Source: Lachnospiraceae bacterium (GTDB lineage Bacteria > Bacillota > Clostridia > Lachnospirales > Lachnospiraceae). From it: a stretch of DNA of 12,917 nt. Position 1 is the stretch's first letter. Each line of letters begins with the position of its first letter. Shown in pieces: positions 1-7,199 of the stretch. The stretch is from positions 1 to 12,917 of the forward strand of contig VSNR01000125.1 of NCBI GenBank assembly GCA_009774345.1, in the 5' to 3' direction. Position numbers and translations under genes: made by a program. Under the pieces are notes generated by a model. That model was not told where the DNA came from. It saw only the letters and a list, made by a program, of their open reading frames with translations, and did not search any database.

Positions 1-64
1 TCTTTATTATGTCCAACAACATTTTGTCTATCCTGCTTATATCTTAAACATCTAAACTCAAAAA

Positions 65-123
65 ACATCTAAGCCATGTTTTTCTTTTGTATCAATTTTA
101 TCTAACTTTCATGGCTTAGATGT
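65..123 (-). terminator. Intrinsic terminator of the glycosyltransferase operon
   Basis: A perfect 14-bp inverted repeat (ACATCTAAGCCATG at 65-78, CATGGCTTAGATGT at 110-123) encloses a 31-nt A/T-rich loop. Read on the minus strand, the second arm runs directly into a T-run (60-65), the layout of a Rho-independent terminator, about 95 nt beyond the stop codon of the last operon gene. The plus-strand reading has no T-run, so it acts only on the minus strand. The long loop is unusual. Positions 124-217 between stem and stop codon hold nothing else recognisable. Confidence 0.75.
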
Positions 124-217
124 ATTCCTCATGATTATATCATATCTCTTTTGTAATGTCTCTATATTTCACATAATTTCACATATTTTTCCGTTAAATC
201 TTTGGGTCTTATCATTG

Positions 218-2059
218 TCAAACGCGTTCCAAACGAATCCTCCCCCCATCCTGATTCCGATACAGCCGATACCCACTCATTGGAAAACCTGTAAGCTCCT
301 CCACTGTGCCCACCTCAAAGGAAATCCCATATTCCTCCTTCACAATCAAATAATCGACCTTTGTCAGTTCTTGATAGGATTCATAGGGAAAATAACAGGG
401 GATCTTATCAGTACTCAAATCAATCACAGTATCTTGGAGTAAATTAAGCTCCGTGACGTAGAAGTCTCTGTTGATATAGGTGTCAAAAAGCCTGCTGTCC
501 TCTGACTCCCATCCGCCGTCAGAGATCAAAAGGATTGTGCCCTCGATATTCTGTAGATACTGGTCGGCTTGGGATGCCTGTGCGCGCTGTTCTTTGGTGA
601 TGGCATAACGGTAAATGCTTGCCGCGTATCCTGCTGTGCTATTGATGAGATTGATGCTAAGAAACAGTGCTGCAAACAAACGAATAAAACGCTGCCGATC
701 TTTCAGCAGCAGCTGTGTGCCAAAGAAGAGAGCGGCTGCCATGAGTGTGCGGACTGCAAACGCCATCCAATCCGCCTTGCCTATAAATCGAACAAAGAAC
801 TCATAGTACACCAGCATTGTATTGTCTACCAGACAGCTTCCACCGCCTGCACCAACCAGGATAAACGCTGCCGAAAACCAATAGATCATAGTTTTCCACA
901 GCCTGACACGGGGCATAATATTATTTTGTGCTGCTTTGTCTGTACAGCAAGCACGATATTCACTGTTATTTGCGCCATCCGACACAGGCTGTCTCAGATG
1001 GCAGAGCATTCTGATGTAGAGCGGAAACACAAAAGGTTCCAAATATCTCAAATGCTGTCTGGGAGACCTTTTGCCAAATTCTTCTGGAAGTGTGATCGTA
1101 TATGCAATCGTGGCGCATCCGATCAGAAATGCCGTCAGTACAAACAGGTCAAACCAGGACTCTTTTTTATTTTTGTCAAAGCACGCTATCGGTATCAGAA
1201 CAGGAAAGACTCCCAATGCGATCACCGCATATAAGGTATCATAAAGAAATGCATACAGCAGATAACCTATTTTTTCTGGATGCTGGAGAAGAGCCAATCC
1301 GCGGACTCCGGTGAGATTAAAACTGCTGTAAGAATTCTGCATGCCATAAAACAGGGTCCTTTTCATTATCAGAAAACTGATCAAAAATACCACGCCAAAG
1401 ACCGCAGCGCCGATCCATTCCCTTTTCCATGAGGAACGCTGTACCAGCAGGCGTACGGCTGTTGTCAGAAAATATGCCAGTACAAAATAGAGGGCAATTT
1501 CCTTACACAGATATGCCAGATAACATAATAAGCCCAACAGCAGATTCCAGCAAATCCGTTCCTTCAAGCTTTCTGAATGCCAAGTGCACCACACACAGTA
1601 AATCAGCCATAGAGCAAGCGGCAGATAGACCACCTCACTCATAAAGTATATGCTGTCAAGCAGTGTCGGTAATATTGTCCAAAATGTCAAAATAATATAG
1701 GTTTCTCTTCGGTCCAAGAGCATTTTACGGCACAGCGCATACACTGGAAAAACAGAACTCGATATAATAACGCTATTGATGTATCCGATCAGCCGAATCT
1801 GGAGCGCAGAAGTTTTTGCCAGAAATGCCGGCATAATGCAGATACTATACAGGATTTTTTGAAAATCGGTGTCCAAATGATGAATCTGTAAGCCCTGTCC
1901 TTGAAAGAGGCTTCTCGCAATGCTCACATATCTTAATTCATCGGGATATATGCGCAGCGCCTTTGGGAAGTCGCCAATGACTGACCTGAGCAGTACGCTG
2001 CCTGCAAACAGCAGAATCACTATAATATTCAATTTGTTATTTTTTGCTGCGGATTTCAT
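218..2059 (-). CDS. Multi-membrane GT-C type glycosyltransferase (GT39/ArnT-like)
   Basis: A 613-residue integral membrane protein with many hydrophobic segments (first at about 11-27). An acidic pair in the first presumed extracytoplasmic loop (YPDELRY, D40-E41) is the position and form of the catalytic motif in GT-C enzymes that use polyprenyl-phosphate sugars. A hydrophilic, Cys-containing loop follows the middle membrane block. The last ~110 residues form a soluble region. By family knowledge such proteins transfer a lipid-linked sugar to a glycan or lipid on the outer face of the membrane; the substrate cannot be read from sequence. The start was chosen at 2059 because AAGGGG lies 5 nt upstream. 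An in-frame extension to 2251 exists but runs inside the preceding GT2 gene. The start is 2 nt beyond that gene's TAG, so the two are tightly coupled. It is the last gene of the operon. Precise family uncertain. Confidence 0.8.
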   Translation of the reverse strand: MKSAAKNNKLNIIVILLFAGSVLLRSVIGDFPKALRIYPDELRYVSIARSLFQGQGLQIHHLDTDFQKILYSICIMPAFLAKTSALQIRLIGYINSVIISSSVFPVYALCRKMLLDRRETYIILTFWTILPTLLDSIYFMSEVVYLPLALWLIYCVWCTWHSESLKERICWNLLLGLLCYLAYLCKEIALYFVLAYFLTTAVRLLVQRSSWKREWIGAAVFGVVFLISFLIMKRTLFYGMQNSYSSFNLTGVRGLALLQHPEKIGYLLYAFLYDTLYAVIALGVFPVLIPIACFDKNKKESWFDLFVLTAFLIGCATIAYTITLPEEFGKRSPRQHLRYLEPFVFPLYIRMLCHLRQPVSDGANNSEYRACCTDKAAQNNIMPRVRLWKTMIYWFSAAFILVGAGGGSCLVDNTMLVYYEFFVRFIGKADWMAFAVRTLMAAALFFGTQLLLKDRQRFIRLFAALFLSINLINSTAGYAASIYRYAITKEQRAQASQADQYLQNIEGTILLISDGGWESEDSRLFDTYINRDFYVTELNLLQDTVIDLSTDKIPCYFPYESYQELTKVDYLIVKEEYGISFEVGTVEELTGFPMSGYRLYRNQDGGRIRLERV

Positions 2060-2061
2060 CG

Positions 2062-3183
2062 CTACCCCTTTATCCCTTTCAACATCCGTTCTAATCTGGT
2101 CAATGTCTGTGAGCGCAGTGTAAACAGCAGAATCCAATCCAGCACAATCTCTGCATAATAACTTGCCATGGTATGACGCCCTGACAGGATTTTTAACAAT
2201 ACCTGCGGCTTGATCTTTCCCTTTTTCACGTATTTGGCGGCTGCGATACACTCGTCAAAATTACGCCCATAAATCGTATTTTCATAATACTGGCGAATGG
2301 TCTTTCTCGTTTTCTTGATCTCACTGCTTGTCAGGTTGTGGATTGCCTCGAGATATTGTTTGCAGAAAATTGCGCTCTTTAACAATCGAAGTGTCTCTTG
2401 GTCACGGATTCGCCCCGCAATGCTGTGATACAGATCCTCAAAGCAAAACTGCTGTTTTTCTGCCAGATTTTCTATATATTTATGCGCATAGGTTTCTGAA
2501 TGGAGATTCACACGCCAGTAGTATCCGATATGCGAGAGGGTGCTGACGCGCTTTGCCTTGGCGAGCGCTTCTGTCTTGACCAGCAGATCATCCTCAAAGT
2601 TTACATATGCCCTGAATTGAAGATCATGTTTCTTCCAAAAATGCATTCGAAACATACAGGACCAAATATGGGGATAACGATTGTTTTTCCCCATTTTGAG
2701 AGGCGGGGCAAAGCCATTAAATAACAGAGGGTATAACAATTCTTCTAAAATATGCTCGTTATCATAACAGGCGTCCTCAGACAATTCAAAGGCAGAGTAT
2801 TTCCCGTCAATACTCCGCCCGACACTGCACATACACAGCTCGCTGCCATCTTGCTCCATCCGCTCGGTCTGTTTCGAATAACACTCGCTATCTACAATAT
2901 CATCCTGATCGCAGAAGCACAGATATTTGCCGGACGCCTTTGCGATACCATAGTTTCTTGCCGATACTGTTCCGCCGTTCTCCTTGCTGTAGACAATGAT
3001 GCGGCTGTCCTGCTCCTGCAACTGACGGCAGTACATCAGGCTGTTGTCTGTGGAGCCGTCATCTACGACCAGCACTTCGATATTCTGATACACAGAACGC
3101 AAAATACTCTTAATGGTTTCCTGTATATACTTTTCCCCATTATATACTGGGAGGATCACACTTACTTTTCCATAATCATTCAT
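2062..3183 (-). CDS. Family 2 glycosyltransferase
   Basis: 373 residues with a typical GT-A fold N-terminus: hydrophobic beta strand then PVYNGEKYI (12-20), the nucleotide-binding DDGSTD (41-46), ENGG (68-71), ARNYGI (75-80), and DQDD (92-95) in the place of the metal-binding DxD. FEDD (196-199) sits where the catalytic acidic residue of GT2 enzymes lies. The C-terminal ~120 residues are basic and helical and probably membrane-associated. It is expected to transfer a sugar from a nucleotide-sugar to a lipid-linked acceptor on the inner membrane face; donor and acceptor are unknown. ATG start with AGGAAA upstream. A 122-nt gap separates it from the preceding GT2 gene, in which I found no convincing ORF or terminator, and it nearly abuts the next gene. 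Third gene of the minus-strand glycan operon. Confidence 0.92.
   Translation of the reverse strand: MNDYGKVSVILPVYNGEKYIQETIKSILRSVYQNIEVLVVDDGSTDNSLMYCRQLQEQDSRIIVYSKENGGTVSARNYGIAKASGKYLCFCDQDDIVDSECYSKQTERMEQDGSELCMCSVGRSIDGKYSAFELSEDACYDNEHILEELLYPLLFNGFAPPLKMGKNNRYPHIWSCMFRMHFWKKHDLQFRAYVNFEDDLLVKTEALAKAKRVSTLSHIGYYWRVNLHSETYAHKYIENLAEKQQFCFEDLYHSIAGRIRDQETLRLLKSAIFCKQYLEAIHNLTSSEIKKTRKTIRQYYENTIYGRNFDECIAAAKYVKKGKIKPQVLLKILSGRHTMASYYAEIVLDWILLFTLRSQTLTRLERMLKGIKG
2065..2070 (-). promoter_or_regulatory. Ribosome binding site deciding the start at 2059
   Basis: AAGGGG on the minus strand, 5 nt before ATG 2059 and immediately upstream of the TAG stop of the preceding gene. It supports the short start over the in-frame extension to 2251 and implies translational coupling. 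Confidence 0.7.
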
Positions 3184-3305
3184 TGTATTTTCCTATCTGG
3201 CTATTCTATGTCAATCATCGTGACAGCTGGCTTCGGCTTCCTCTTACACACATCAAGTCCTAAAAAATCCCTTCCAGTCTCATGGCTGTTTGGCTTATCT
3301 CGTTT

Positions 3306-4295
3306 TCATCTGAAAAGGCGGCTCAGTTTCCGTATCCCTGTGACCGAGATATAGGAGCCAGCCGCCGCCAGCCGGTTTTTCAATCTTGCATTGGCATCCC
3401 AGAGGACGATGTGCCGGTATTTTTTGATTTCATTGACAAGCTGCTCATATTCTATTCTGTAACTACTGTTATTTTCTATACAGGAGAGCAGTTCAAAGCA
3501 GGCGCTGAAATGCCGCGACACTGCCGCCTTGCGCAAACTGGGATAAAATTCCTCCATAAACTGTATACACTCGCCAGTAAATGCAATGTAATCCATTCGG
3601 CGCCGGTCAAACTGCTGATTGACAATACTGTCCGCGCGCTGAAGATAATAATATTTTGCTTCACCGCCGCAGACAATCGTATCTGCCGCCCCGAACAATT
3701 TGTACATCACAGCTACATCCTCATGCAGCTTTCCCACAGGAAACTGAATTGCATCCGTGTGCATAAAAAGGGATGCATCAAACAGGCGTCCCCACGCAGA
3801 TGTTATCATTCCCCGCTGATATAATAACTGGCGCAATCCTTCTTCGGTGCGATATACTTTTTCAGAATTCACGCTGTTATGCTTGTCTGTCTGCGTTCCG
3901 TAACAGCTGTTTTCATCACCGGGATACACCTTTTGATATCCACAGACCGCAATCTGCGCATGGTGCTTCTCTATCATTCCATACAGATATGCGATATAAT
4001 CCCCGGCGATAAAATCGTCGCTGTCTACAAATGCAAAATACGTACCTTGCGCGCTTTGCATTCCAGTGTTTCTGGCATCCGACAAGCCTCCATTCTCCTG
4101 ATGGATGACTCGGACCCGCACGTCCCTTCTTGCGTATTCATCACAGAGCGCTCCTGATGAATCTGTGGAGCCATCATCTACCAGGAGGATTTCGAGGTTC
4201 GTATAGGTCTGCGCAAGAATACTGTCAACACAGGCTGCAATATATTTTTCCACGTTATAAACAGGTACGATCACGCTGATTAATGGCTCACTCAT
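3306..4295 (-). CDS. Family 2 glycosyltransferase
   Basis: 329 residues, the usual size for this family. N-terminal GT-A motifs are intact: PVYNVEKYI (11-19), DDGSTD (40-45), ENGG (67-70), ARNTG (74-78), DSDD (91-94, metal and nucleotide site) and HEDV (191-194, likely catalytic base region). It resembles the common capsule, exopolysaccharide or teichoic-acid-type GT2 enzymes of Clostridia. It is similar to, but clearly diverged from, the next operon gene, so the two probably add different sugars. Its ATG overlaps the end of the upstream GT4 gene by 8 nt, indicating translational coupling. A GGAGG lies 12 nt upstream of the ATG, rather far for a ribosome binding site. Sugar specificity cannot be inferred. 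Confidence 0.92.
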   Translation of the reverse strand: MSEPLISVIVPVYNVEKYIAACVDSILAQTYTNLEILLVDDGSTDSSGALCDEYARRDVRVRVIHQENGGLSDARNTGMQSAQGTYFAFVDSDDFIAGDYIAYLYGMIEKHHAQIAVCGYQKVYPGDENSCYGTQTDKHNSVNSEKVYRTEEGLRQLLYQRGMITSAWGRLFDASLFMHTDAIQFPVGKLHEDVAVMYKLFGAADTIVCGGEAKYYYLQRADSIVNQQFDRRRMDYIAFTGECIQFMEEFYPSLRKAAVSRHFSACFELLSCIENNSSYRIEYEQLVNEIKKYRHIVLWDANARLKNRLAAAGSYISVTGIRKLSRLFR

Positions 4296-5418
4296 CTGCC
4301 AGCAATTCCTCCACTTTCTCCGTCATCCTGTCCCACGAGAAACGATACGCCTCTTTCCTCACGTTCTCTACAAATTCTGTTTCCATATGATGCTGAAAAT
4401 ATCTTATCACCGCATCTGCAATCTTCTCTGGATTCTGCGGTTCTACGACATAGCCTGTCTGGTTGTCTGTCACAACGTCGGGCAAGCCGCCTACATTCGT
4501 GACGATTACTGGCTTGTCAAAGCCATAGGCGATTTGCACGATGCCGCTCTGTGTCGCCGACTCATAGGGAAGTACCACCAAGTCACAGGCGGCAAAGTAT
4601 TTTTCTACTTCATTGTCGGGTGTATACCCGTCAATCACCTCAATGCAGTCCTGCACGCCGCAGCGTTTGATCAGTTCGAGATAATCGTCTTTATCTTTGC
4701 CAAAGGCGCCTACAATCATCAGGCGAATCCCCTCTATTTTTTGTTTTAGAATGGGCATTGCCTGTATCAGGTATTTCAGTCCTTTGTAATCCCGCACAAA
4801 GCCAAAGAATAACAGCAGTTTCTCATCAATATTATAGGATAACATCTGTCTTGCCTGTTCTTTGTTAAGACCATGGACTTGAAATGCATTGTATGTGGGG
4901 TGGGGATTATGGCGAAACTGCGCGTCTGGCTTGATGGTAAGCAAGTCTTCTCCATCACTTTTGGCGTGTACCAGAAAAAAGTCTGCCTTTTTTAAGACAA
5001 GTTTTGTCAGCAGCTTGTCCATCGGGAAACGCTCATGTGGAAACACGTTGTGGCAGACGAACATTTTTTTGATCTTTTTCCCCAGCGCCGTCTCAAGTAT
5101 CCAGTAACAGGGGGCAAAATAGGGATGCCACCACTGCATGATGACCAGATCTGGTCTGCACTGTCTGATTTTGCGTGCTACGCCGATGATATTCAAGGGA
5201 TTTGCTGTATGAATCAGAAATTGCGCTCCCTCTACTTTGAACATATCATTCCTGTAATCTCTCTGTTCTTTTTTAAACAAAAATTTCGGATACTGCATTT
5301 TATACGAAATCAGCTCAACATCAAACTTTTTCGCAAGTGCGCGGTACATCAGGCTTGTGTAATGCGCAATGCCGCCCTTATACGGATAAACTGGTCCGAT
5401 TAAAACAATTTTTTTCAT
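4288..5418 (-). CDS. Family 4 glycosyltransferase (GT-B fold)
   Basis: 376 residues. N-terminal Rossmann half opens with GPVYPYKGGIAHYT (8-21), the acceptor-side glycine loop of GT4 enzymes. The C-terminal half has the donor-site residues of RDYKGLKYL (209-217; R209, K212), a VDGY-like strand near 261-265, PYESATQSGIVQIAYG (284-299) and a PVIVTNVGGLPDVV segment (303-316). The canonical E-x7-E motif is altered: the first Glu (E286) is present, but the second position is Val, a variant I recall from a known GT4 subgroup. A retaining mechanism and nucleotide-sugar donor are expected. Start at 5418 chosen because GGGAG lies 7 nt upstream and the protein begins exactly at the conserved beta strand; the in-frame GTG at 5463 adds 15 residues with no family likeness. 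First real gene of the operon, overlapped at its 5' end by a short leader reading frame. Confidence 0.9.
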   Translation of the reverse strand: MKKIVLIGPVYPYKGGIAHYTSLMYRALAKKFDVELISYKMQYPKFLFKKEQRDYRNDMFKVEGAQFLIHTANPLNIIGVARKIRQCRPDLVIMQWWHPYFAPCYWILETALGKKIKKMFVCHNVFPHERFPMDKLLTKLVLKKADFFLVHAKSDGEDLLTIKPDAQFRHNPHPTYNAFQVHGLNKEQARQMLSYNIDEKLLLFFGFVRDYKGLKYLIQAMPILKQKIEGIRLMIVGAFGKDKDDYLELIKRCGVQDCIEVIDGYTPDNEVEKYFAACDLVVLPYESATQSGIVQIAYGFDKPVIVTNVGGLPDVVTDNQTGYVVEPQNPEKIADAVIRYFQHHMETEFVENVRKEAYRFSWDRMTEKVEELLADE

Positions 5419-5494
5419 ATGCCAACTCCCATCTGCCCGCCATATAAGACCATGAAAAATCACTCACGCCGATGGGCAGTGCTTTATATTTCAT
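5378..5494 (-). pseudogene. 38-codon leader ORF, probable remnant of an AAA-ATPase_like/PD-(D/E)XK gene
   Basis: On the minus strand AAAGGAG (5504-5510) lies 9 nt before ATG 5494, opening a 38-codon frame that ends with TAA at 5378-5380, 41 nt inside the GT4 gene. Its first residues, MKYKALPIGVSDF, look like the start of the AAA-ATPase_like (PF09820) plus PD-(D/E)XK nuclease (PF08011 type) proteins that are abundant in Lachnospiraceae, which open with a similar LPIG-x-x-DF string; this match is from memory, not a search. After residue 13 the resemblance stops abruptly, although the frame stays open. The simplest reading is a deletion or recombination scar that fused the promoter, ribosome binding site and first codons of such a gene to the GT operon. 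A functional leader peptide coupled to GT4 translation is an alternative. Confidence 0.45.
5426..5430 (-). promoter_or_regulatory. Ribosome binding site deciding the start at 5418
   Basis: GGGAG on the minus strand, 7 nt before ATG 5418. It supports the short GT4 start over the in-frame GTG at 5463. Confidence 0.6.
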
Positions 5495-5515
5495 CTCTGT
5501 CATCTCCTTTCCTAG

Positions 5516-5544
5516 ATCATAACATGTTTTCATAAGACGTGCAA
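5516..5544 (-). promoter_or_regulatory. Promoter for the glycosyltransferase operon
   Basis: On the minus strand TTGCAC (5544-5539), a 17-nt spacer and TATGAT (5521-5516), preceded by TG one base upstream (extended -10). The -35 is weak (3/6), but the extended -10 compensates. It sits just upstream of the ribosome binding site of the leader ORF, so transcription would carry the leader and then the four GT genes. Confidence 0.55.
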
Positions 5545-5547
5545 GGC

Positions 5548-5576
5548 TTCAAAATAGTTGATATCCATGATATACT
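5548..5576 (+). promoter_or_regulatory. Promoter for the radical-SAM activase gene
   Basis: TTCAAA (5548-5553), a 17-nt spacer and TATACT (5571-5576), with TG at 5568-5569 forming an extended -10. It lies about 30 nt upstream of the ATG. Its -35 box is only 3 bp from the -35 box of the divergent GT-operon promoter, so the two polymerase sites face away from each other and may compete or share control. Confidence 0.5.
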
Positions 5577-5604
5577 ATGAACAAAACAAGGAGGATTGAA
5601 TACC

Positions 5605-6294
5605 ATGCTGATTCTAGGTCTGACGAAGACAACATTACTGGATTACCCAGAACATGTCGCCGCTACGCTGTTTACGGGCGGCTGCAATTTCCGATGCCCC
5701 TACTGCCACAACCGGGATATCGTCCTGCAAAGCAGCACACTGCCGCCGCTTGCAGAAGACGAGATATTCTCTTTTCTGCGCAAACGGCAGCATGTCCTAA
5801 GCGGCGTGTGCATCACAGGGGGCGAACCTACCCTGCATCAGGATTTGCCGGCATTTATTGAACGCATTCGGGCGCTTGGCTATCTGGTAAAATTAGACAC
5901 GAACGGTTCTAATCCACAGATGCTGTGTTCGCTGATTCAAGACAGACTGATCGACTACTGTGCGATGGATATCAAGAATGCACCTGAAAAATATGCTGTG
6001 ACTGCTGGCTGTCAGAACCTTGCCGCGGTGAAGGAATCTGTTCAGCTCTTACTGCGCCAGCAGACGGTTCCTTACGAATTTCGCACAACGCTCGTGGCAG
6101 AGCTGCACAGCGAGGCAGACCTTGACACGATCGCCAGATGGATTGCGGGGGCTAAGGCGTACTATCTGCAATCTTATGTGGACAGTGAGGGCGTGCTCTG
6201 CCCGGGCTTCCATGCGCTCTCCGCCGAAACCCTGCATTCCTGCGCAGACCTCTGCCGTCGGTATGTGCCCAACACATTGATTCGGGGAATATAA
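5605..6294 (+). CDS. nrdG: Anaerobic ribonucleotide reductase activating protein (radical SAM, NrdG2 type)
   Basis: 229 residues. GGCNFRCPYCHN holds the CX3CX2C motif (C27, C31, C34) that binds the 4Fe-4S cluster of radical-SAM enzymes. TGGEPT (71-76) is the SAM-binding GGE motif, and KLDTNGS (96-102) is the strand motif typical of glycyl-radical activases. The opening residues (TKTTLLDYPEHVAATLF) are characteristic of the NrdG2 subgroup (TIGR02495 type), which is longer than E. coli NrdG. It would cleave SAM to 5'-deoxyadenosyl radical and install a glycyl radical on class III ribonucleotide reductase or another glycyl-radical enzyme. No such partner is in the window. Start at ATG 5605, 10 nt after AAGGAGG (5588-5594); the upstream in-frame TTG at 5596 overlaps that site and is unlikely. 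It converges on the next gene with only 12 nt between stops. Confidence 0.88.
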   Translation: MLILGLTKTTLLDYPEHVAATLFTGGCNFRCPYCHNRDIVLQSSTLPPLAEDEIFSFLRKRQHVLSGVCITGGEPTLHQDLPAFIERIRALGYLVKLDTNGSNPQMLCSLIQDRLIDYCAMDIKNAPEKYAVTAGCQNLAAVKESVQLLLRQQTVPYEFRTTLVAELHSEADLDTIARWIAGAKAYYLQSYVDSEGVLCPGFHALSAETLHSCADLCRRYVPNTLIRGI

Positions 6295-6306
6295 TATATG
6301 GATAAG

Positions 6307-7104
6307 TTATATTTCCACCCGCTTCATATAATACCCAAAGCAGCCCTGATATAATTTATTGTCCGCATCCTGCTGCATCCGCGCCTCTCCGTTTTCGAAG
6401 CCCTCGAATCCAAACATCTGTGCGATTCTCTGTTCTCTCTCGTAATAGACGCCCGGCACACCGAGGTAATACAGGATGTCCTTCTGCGCGTAGCGGAACA
6501 GGAGCAGCTGCCGATAATTGTAATACGAATGCAGCACAAAGGAATTGGTCGCAAGCTCGTGATACTTTGCCGCCAGCACCACCACATCCCGCGGCCGGAT
6601 TAGAATGCTCTGAGCGTCTGGACAAATGTGAATCTCTGGATATATTTTTCGCAATTGCTGCCATTTGTCCGCATGGATTTCCTCGTAAATCTCCTCGCGC
6701 AGTGCCTCCTGTGCTGGCTGTTCTGCACTTTTTGCCACCTGCGGCTCCTGCGTAACCAGCTCCGTGCTGGTGCTGGCTGTTGTATTTGTTTTGGGATAGT
6801 CATCCCGCAGCAGGCACACACCCTTTCGTGTGCCATACAGCGGAATCTCGACCCGCATACAGCGCGCAAGATCTACCCGGTGGTTCCATTTGATCTTTTC
6901 CATGCCATACCCGCCCTTGACCTGCACGGTTCCCATCAAGATCTTCTCATCGTTGCTGTCCACGACATATACCTTGCAGCGGTCGCCGCACTGCTGCGGC
7001 ACCCCCCGCAGCCCAACGCTAAATCCGCTGTTTTCTACTCTCAAAAAGCCAATGTTACGCTCTTTTTTTCCATTATTCATATAGTCAATATAAAAAAACT
7101 GCAT
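6307..7104 (-). CDS. Uncharacterised two-part protein (DUF6128-like C-terminus)
   Basis: 265 residues, no signal peptide or membrane segment. Three parts are visible. A compact N-terminal beta-rich domain (about 1-100) contains VENSGFSVGLRGV and a KVYVVDS strand. A low-complexity Ser/Thr/Glu/Gln linker spans about 105-145. An aromatic C-terminal domain (about 150-265) contains SFVLHSYYNYRQLLLF, LGVPGVYYERE, MFGFEGFE and a closing FGYYMKRV. The pattern matches hypothetical proteins widespread in Lachnospiraceae that I recall as DUF6128; this is a memory-level assignment and the function is unknown. Start ATG 7104 has GGAGGGG (7112-7118) 7 nt upstream. It lies 84 nt downstream of the PucR/CdaR-type regulator gene on the same strand with no clear terminator between, so cotranscription is possible. 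Confidence 0.75.
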   Translation of the reverse strand: MQFFYIDYMNNGKKERNIGFLRVENSGFSVGLRGVPQQCGDRCKVYVVDSNDEKILMGTVQVKGGYGMEKIKWNHRVDLARCMRVEIPLYGTRKGVCLLRDDYPKTNTTASTSTELVTQEPQVAKSAEQPAQEALREEIYEEIHADKWQQLRKIYPEIHICPDAQSILIRPRDVVVLAAKYHELATNSFVLHSYYNYRQLLLFRYAQKDILYYLGVPGVYYEREQRIAQMFGFEGFENGEARMQQDADNKLYQGCFGYYMKRVEI

Positions 7105-7129
7105 ACGAAATCCCCTCCATTTATCATGG

Positions 7130-7199
7130 TTATTCTAATGTATGTCCATGTTTGGGATTTTATGCGAAAAGCTTTGTCCTACAGTTCCTTATTCTAATG
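7130..7199. repeat. 11-bp direct repeat TTATTCTAATG
   Basis: TTATTCTAATG occurs at 7130-7140 and again at 7189-7199, 59 bp apart. The second copy includes the stop codon of the regulator gene; the first is in the spacer ahead of the next gene. It could be a small duplication or chance in A/T-rich DNA. Confidence 0.4.

Noticed and set aside
65..123. A MITE-like transposable element bounded by 14-bp inverted repeats
   Set aside because: No flanking target-site duplication is visible, and the T-run beyond one arm fits a terminator better.
569..1234. A 221-codon plus-strand reading frame, Cys-rich
   Set aside because: It is antisense to the membrane glycosyltransferase, has no ribosome binding site, and its protein shows no family pattern; it is a shadow frame.
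2060..2251. 64-residue N-terminal extension of the GT-C gene
   Set aside because: It lies wholly inside the preceding GT2 gene in another frame, is hydrophilic without likeness to the family, and a good ribosome binding site supports ATG 2059.
3184..3305. TTGACA-like box and a possible 12-codon frame in the spacer between the two GT2 genes
   Set aside because: No -10 box lies at suitable spacing, and the short frame has no support; the spacer holds nothing I can name.
7105..7140. TGGACA with a GATAAA 17 nt downstream, before the DUF6128-like gene
   Set aside because: Transcription from it would start inside the ribosome binding site, leaving the gene without one.
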